Positions 6,007-7,995 of a stretch of DNA of 7,995 bases are shown here, in pieces (the first letter of the stretch is position 1; every line of letters begins with the position of its first letter). Location of the stretch: positions 1 through 7,995 of the forward strand of contig CBFHSD010000074.1 of assembly GCA_965658375.1 (NCBI GenBank), written 5' to 3'. The translations under genes were made by a program, and so were the position numbers. The notes below the pieces were generated by a model that saw only the letters and a list, made by a program, of their open reading frames with translations, was not told the origin of the DNA and searched no databases. Origin of the DNA: CBFHSD01 sp965658375 (GTDB lineage: Bacteria > Bacteroidota > Bacteroidia > Flavobacteriales_G > Salibacteraceae).

Positions 6007-7071
6007 ATGACAATTACAGAAAAAAAAATCAAAGAGGGATTATCCTTTGTTTTGGAGCCCGATTTGAAAAAAGATATCATCTCAGCGAATCTCGTTAGCA
6101 ACATTCAAATCAAGGATAAAAAGGTTTCATTTCGTTTGAAATTGAACAATCCAGCCATGCATAATAGAAAGCGTATGGTTGAAGCTTGCGAACATTACTT
6201 GAAGCTCAAAGTAGCTGATGATTTAGAGATAGATGTGGATGTTGTTGCACTTGGCAGTGACGCAGACCGCGAACCAGATCAAAGGAAAGTGTTGAATCAA
6301 GTGAAAAAGGTAATCGCCATCGCTTCTGGAAAAGGAGGGGTTGGAAAATCTACCATCACGGCAAACTTAGCAGCAGGACTCACAAAGAGAGGTTATAAAG
6401 TTGGAATTATAGATGCAGATATCTATGGTCCATCCATGCCTTTGATGTTTGATGTAGCCATGGAAAAACCTGTGGTTTCTGAGGTAGAAGGCAAGCGCTA
6501 CATGATGCCAGTCGAAAGTCCTTGGGGCGTAAAAATCATGTCCATCGGTTTCTTTACAGATGGCGATCAAGCTGTGGTATGGCGCGGACCAATGGCCAGC
6601 AAAGCTTTGGAACAAATGTTTACAGATGTTTTTTGGGGCGAACTCGACTACATGCTGATTGATTTGCCACCGGGAACCGGAGATGTGCACCTTACATTGG
6701 TAAAACAAGCTCCGCTAGATGGAGCTATTGTGGTTTCAACACCTCAAGAAATCGCATTGGCAGATGCGCGTAAAGGTGTAGCAATGTTCAATTTAGATTC
6801 CATTAAGGTTCCAGTAATGGGTCTTGTAGAAAATATGAGTTGGTTTGTGCCAGAAGACATGCCAGAGAAAAAGTACTTCATCTTTGGTAAAGAAGGCGCA
6901 GTGCGTTTGGCAGAAGAGCTGAAGGTTCCCTTGTTAGGGCAAATTCCTTTGGTGCAAAGCATTCGCGAAGCAGGAGATGTTGGAAGACCTGCCGTAATGC
7001 AAGGAGATACCATTCAGGCAAAGGCTTTACAAGCATTTGCGGATCAAGTAATAGAAACGGTTGAAAAATAA
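6007..7071 (+). CDS. mrp: Mrp/ApbC-type P-loop ATPase (Fe-S cluster carrier family)
   Basis: Mrp/ApbC/NBP35-family proteins bind ATP and carry Fe-S clusters to apo-proteins in the cytoplasm. This 354-residue protein has an N-terminal MIP18/DUF59-like domain (about 1-85) and a C-terminal ATPase domain. The deviant Walker A motif is GKGGVGKST (108-116), followed by IDADIYGPS (135-143), the WRGPM segment (192-196) and IDLPPGTGD (218-226). The usual C-terminal CxxC, which binds a bridging 4Fe-4S cluster in many relatives, is missing: after NMSWF (276-280) comes VPEDMPEKK. Cys61 in the N-terminal domain is the only cysteine in the whole protein. I recall the same replacement in other Bacteroidota Mrp proteins, so it is probably a lineage feature. 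An Nfu-type gene follows after 8 bp, which fits a cluster-transfer role. Confidence 0.92.
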   Translation: MTITEKKIKEGLSFVLEPDLKKDIISANLVSNIQIKDKKVSFRLKLNNPAMHNRKRMVEACEHYLKLKVADDLEIDVDVVALGSDADREPDQRKVLNQVKKVIAIASGKGGVGKSTITANLAAGLTKRGYKVGIIDADIYGPSMPLMFDVAMEKPVVSEVEGKRYMMPVESPWGVKIMSIGFFTDGDQAVVWRGPMASKALEQMFTDVFWGELDYMLIDLPPGTGDVHLTLVKQAPLDGAIVVSTPQEIALADARKGVAMFNLDSIKVPVMGLVENMSWFVPEDMPEKKYFIFGKEGAVRLAEELKVPLLGQIPLVQSIREAGDVGRPAVMQGDTIQAKALQAFADQVIETVEK

Positions 7072-7079
7072 GAGCATCT

Positions 7080-7343
7080 ATGAATTCAGTAGATAAAGCC
7101 GCGCTCATGCAAAGAGCCAACGATGCCATTGAGCAGTTGCGCCCATTTTTAATAGCAGATGGTGGAGACTTGGAGTTGGTGAATATATCAGATGATCTTG
7201 TAGCGCAAGTAGAGCTCAAAGGCACCTGTAAAGACTGTTCAATGAACAAGATGACCTTTACCAATGGTATTGTAGATGCCATTAAACGTGCTGTTCCAGA
7301 ACTCACCGGAGTAGAAGGCATTAACTTTACCCTTAGCGAATAA
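7080..7343 (+). CDS. NifU C-terminal-domain (Nfu-type) Fe-S scaffold or carrier protein
   Basis: This 87-residue protein consists of a single NifU C-terminal domain. IRPFL-like residues (RPFLIADGGDLELV, 21-34) are the family's N-terminal signature. KGTCKDCSMN (48-57) carries the CxxC pair Cys50 and Cys53, which between two subunits holds a 4Fe-4S cluster. It would receive clusters and pass them to client enzymes in the cytoplasm. There is no A-type domain like that of E. coli NfuA and no N-terminal NifU scaffold, so it is a minimal Nfu. It sits 8 bp after mrp and 5 bp before korA, so the three are almost certainly co-transcribed. Confidence 0.92.
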   Translation: MNSVDKAALMQRANDAIEQLRPFLIADGGDLELVNISDDLVAQVELKGTCKDCSMNKMTFTNGIVDAIKRAVPELTGVEGINFTLSE

Positions 7344-7348
7344 CTCTC

Positions 7349-7995
7349 ATGGCCGAACTCGTACAAAAAGAAGAAGTTGTTATCCTATTTGCTGGAGACT
7401 CTGGCGATGGAATGCAGCTGACTGGTAACCAGTTCACAAATACCAATGCTTTATTTGGGAATGATGTTTCCACCTTTCCAGATTTCCCTGCAGAAATTCG
7501 TGCCCCAATCGGTACGGTTGGCGGTGTGTCTGGTTTTCAAGTGCGTTTTGGGTCGCAAAAAGTATTTACACCTGGTGATGCTGCAGATGTGCTTGTGGCC
7601 ATGAATGCCGCAGCATTAAAAGCCAATATACATAAGCTAAAGCCCAGCGGTGCCCTTATTGTCAATACCTCTGGTTTTGATAGCAAGAATCTAAAGTTGG
7701 CCAAAGCAGAAGAAAACAATCCGCTAGACGACATGCGTTTAGAAGATTGCTCTGTTATAAAAGTAGATGTGAATGCCTTGGTGTTAGAAGCCCTGGCTGA
7801 TTCTCCCATAGACAAGAAAGCAAAAATCAGAGCCAAGAACATGTTTGTGCTCGGATTGCTGTATTGGATGTATCACCGCGATCTCACAACGACCGAAGAG
7901 TTTATCAAAGCAAAATTTGCCAAGCATCAAGATATTGTAGACGCCAACTTAAAGGTGTTGCGCTCTGGCTATTACTATGGAGAAACCAGCGAAGT
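7349..7995 (+). CDS. korA: 2-oxoacid:ferredoxin oxidoreductase alpha subunit, KorA type (3' end cut by window)
   Basis: The first 215 codons are visible and the gene runs off the window. KorA with KorB oxidatively decarboxylates a 2-oxoacid, typically 2-oxoglutarate, to acyl-CoA while reducing ferredoxin. The visible part is the gamma domain, which in this type is fused in front of the alpha domain. Its signatures are FAGDSGDGMQLTG (14-26) and FPDFPAEIRAP (43-53), followed by IGTVGGVSGFQVRF (54-67). Later segments include LVAMNAAAL, a conserved domain-core stretch. Fused proteins of this kind are usually about 600 residues, so roughly two thirds is missing. Substrate preference (2-oxoglutarate versus pyruvate) cannot be settled from this part. 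It starts 5 bp after the Nfu gene; korB probably follows outside the window. KorB binds an Fe-S cluster, which explains the mrp and nfu neighbours. Confidence 0.88.
   Translation, partial: MAELVQKEEVVILFAGDSGDGMQLTGNQFTNTNALFGNDVSTFPDFPAEIRAPIGTVGGVSGFQVRFGSQKVFTPGDAADVLVAMNAAALKANIHKLKPSGALIVNTSGFDSKNLKLAKAEENNPLDDMRLEDCSVIKVDVNALVLEALADSPIDKKAKIRAKNMFVLGLLYWMYHRDLTTTEEFIKAKFAKHQDIVDANLKVLRSGYYYGETSE

Noticed and set aside
6878..7366. Minus-strand open frame of 162 codons across mrp, the Nfu gene and the korA start
   Set aside because: It is opposite three clearly recognised genes and its translation shows no domain; it is a by-product of their codon use.
7537..7842. Minus-strand open frame of 101 codons
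   Set aside because: It is antisense to korA, which has clear family motifs throughout this stretch.

Overview
The window looks like chromosome from a Bacteroidota bacterium, most likely in or near the Flavobacteriales. Signs of this are A-rich gene leaders without clear Shine-Dalgarno sequences, Bacteroidota-type -7 elements (TAnnTTTG), a lipoprotein with an acid-rich stretch right after its lipid-anchor cysteine, a GSCFA-family protein, and an Mrp ATPase of the variant without the CxxC motif. No rRNA, tRNA, CRISPR array, transposon or phage gene was seen. The content looks like core chromosome rather than an island.

Layout: (1) 1-795, minus strand: the N-terminal 265 residues of a predicted surface lipoprotein with a beta-helix-like body, cut by the window edge. 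(2) 796-1063: a divergent regulatory region holding two arrays of TTA-type half sites at exact 11-bp spacing, one facing each gene, each with a nearby candidate -7 element. (3) 1064-3823, plus: a PhoB/OmpR-type response regulator, a histidine kinase overlapping it by one base, and a GSCFA protein. (4) 3772-4815, minus: a GT-B glycosyltransferase whose 3' end overlaps the GSCFA gene by 52 bp. (5) 4887-5938, plus: trmB and a one-base-overlapping alkyltransferase-like (ATL) gene whose usual catalytic cysteine is alanine. (6) 6007-7995, plus: mrp, a NifU C-terminal-domain (Nfu-type) gene and the start of korA (2-oxoacid:ferredoxin oxidoreductase), closely packed and probably one operon.

How the genes fit together: the regulator/kinase pair probably controls itself and the divergent lipoprotein through the 11-bp arrays, since 11-bp direct repeats are how PhoB/PhoP-type OmpR-family regulators bind DNA. 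A phosphate-starvation role is plausible but inferred. trmB and the ATL gene form a small tRNA-modification and DNA-repair-signalling pair. mrp and nfu supply or carry Fe-S clusters and sit directly upstream of a ferredoxin-dependent oxidoreductase that needs them.

No wholly new multi-gene system is evident. The strongest unexplained signal is the pair of 11-bp phased arrays between the lipoprotein and the regulator. Secondary points are the cysteine-less ATL protein, the Mrp protein without a cluster-binding CxxC, and the GSCFA gene in the two-component operon.
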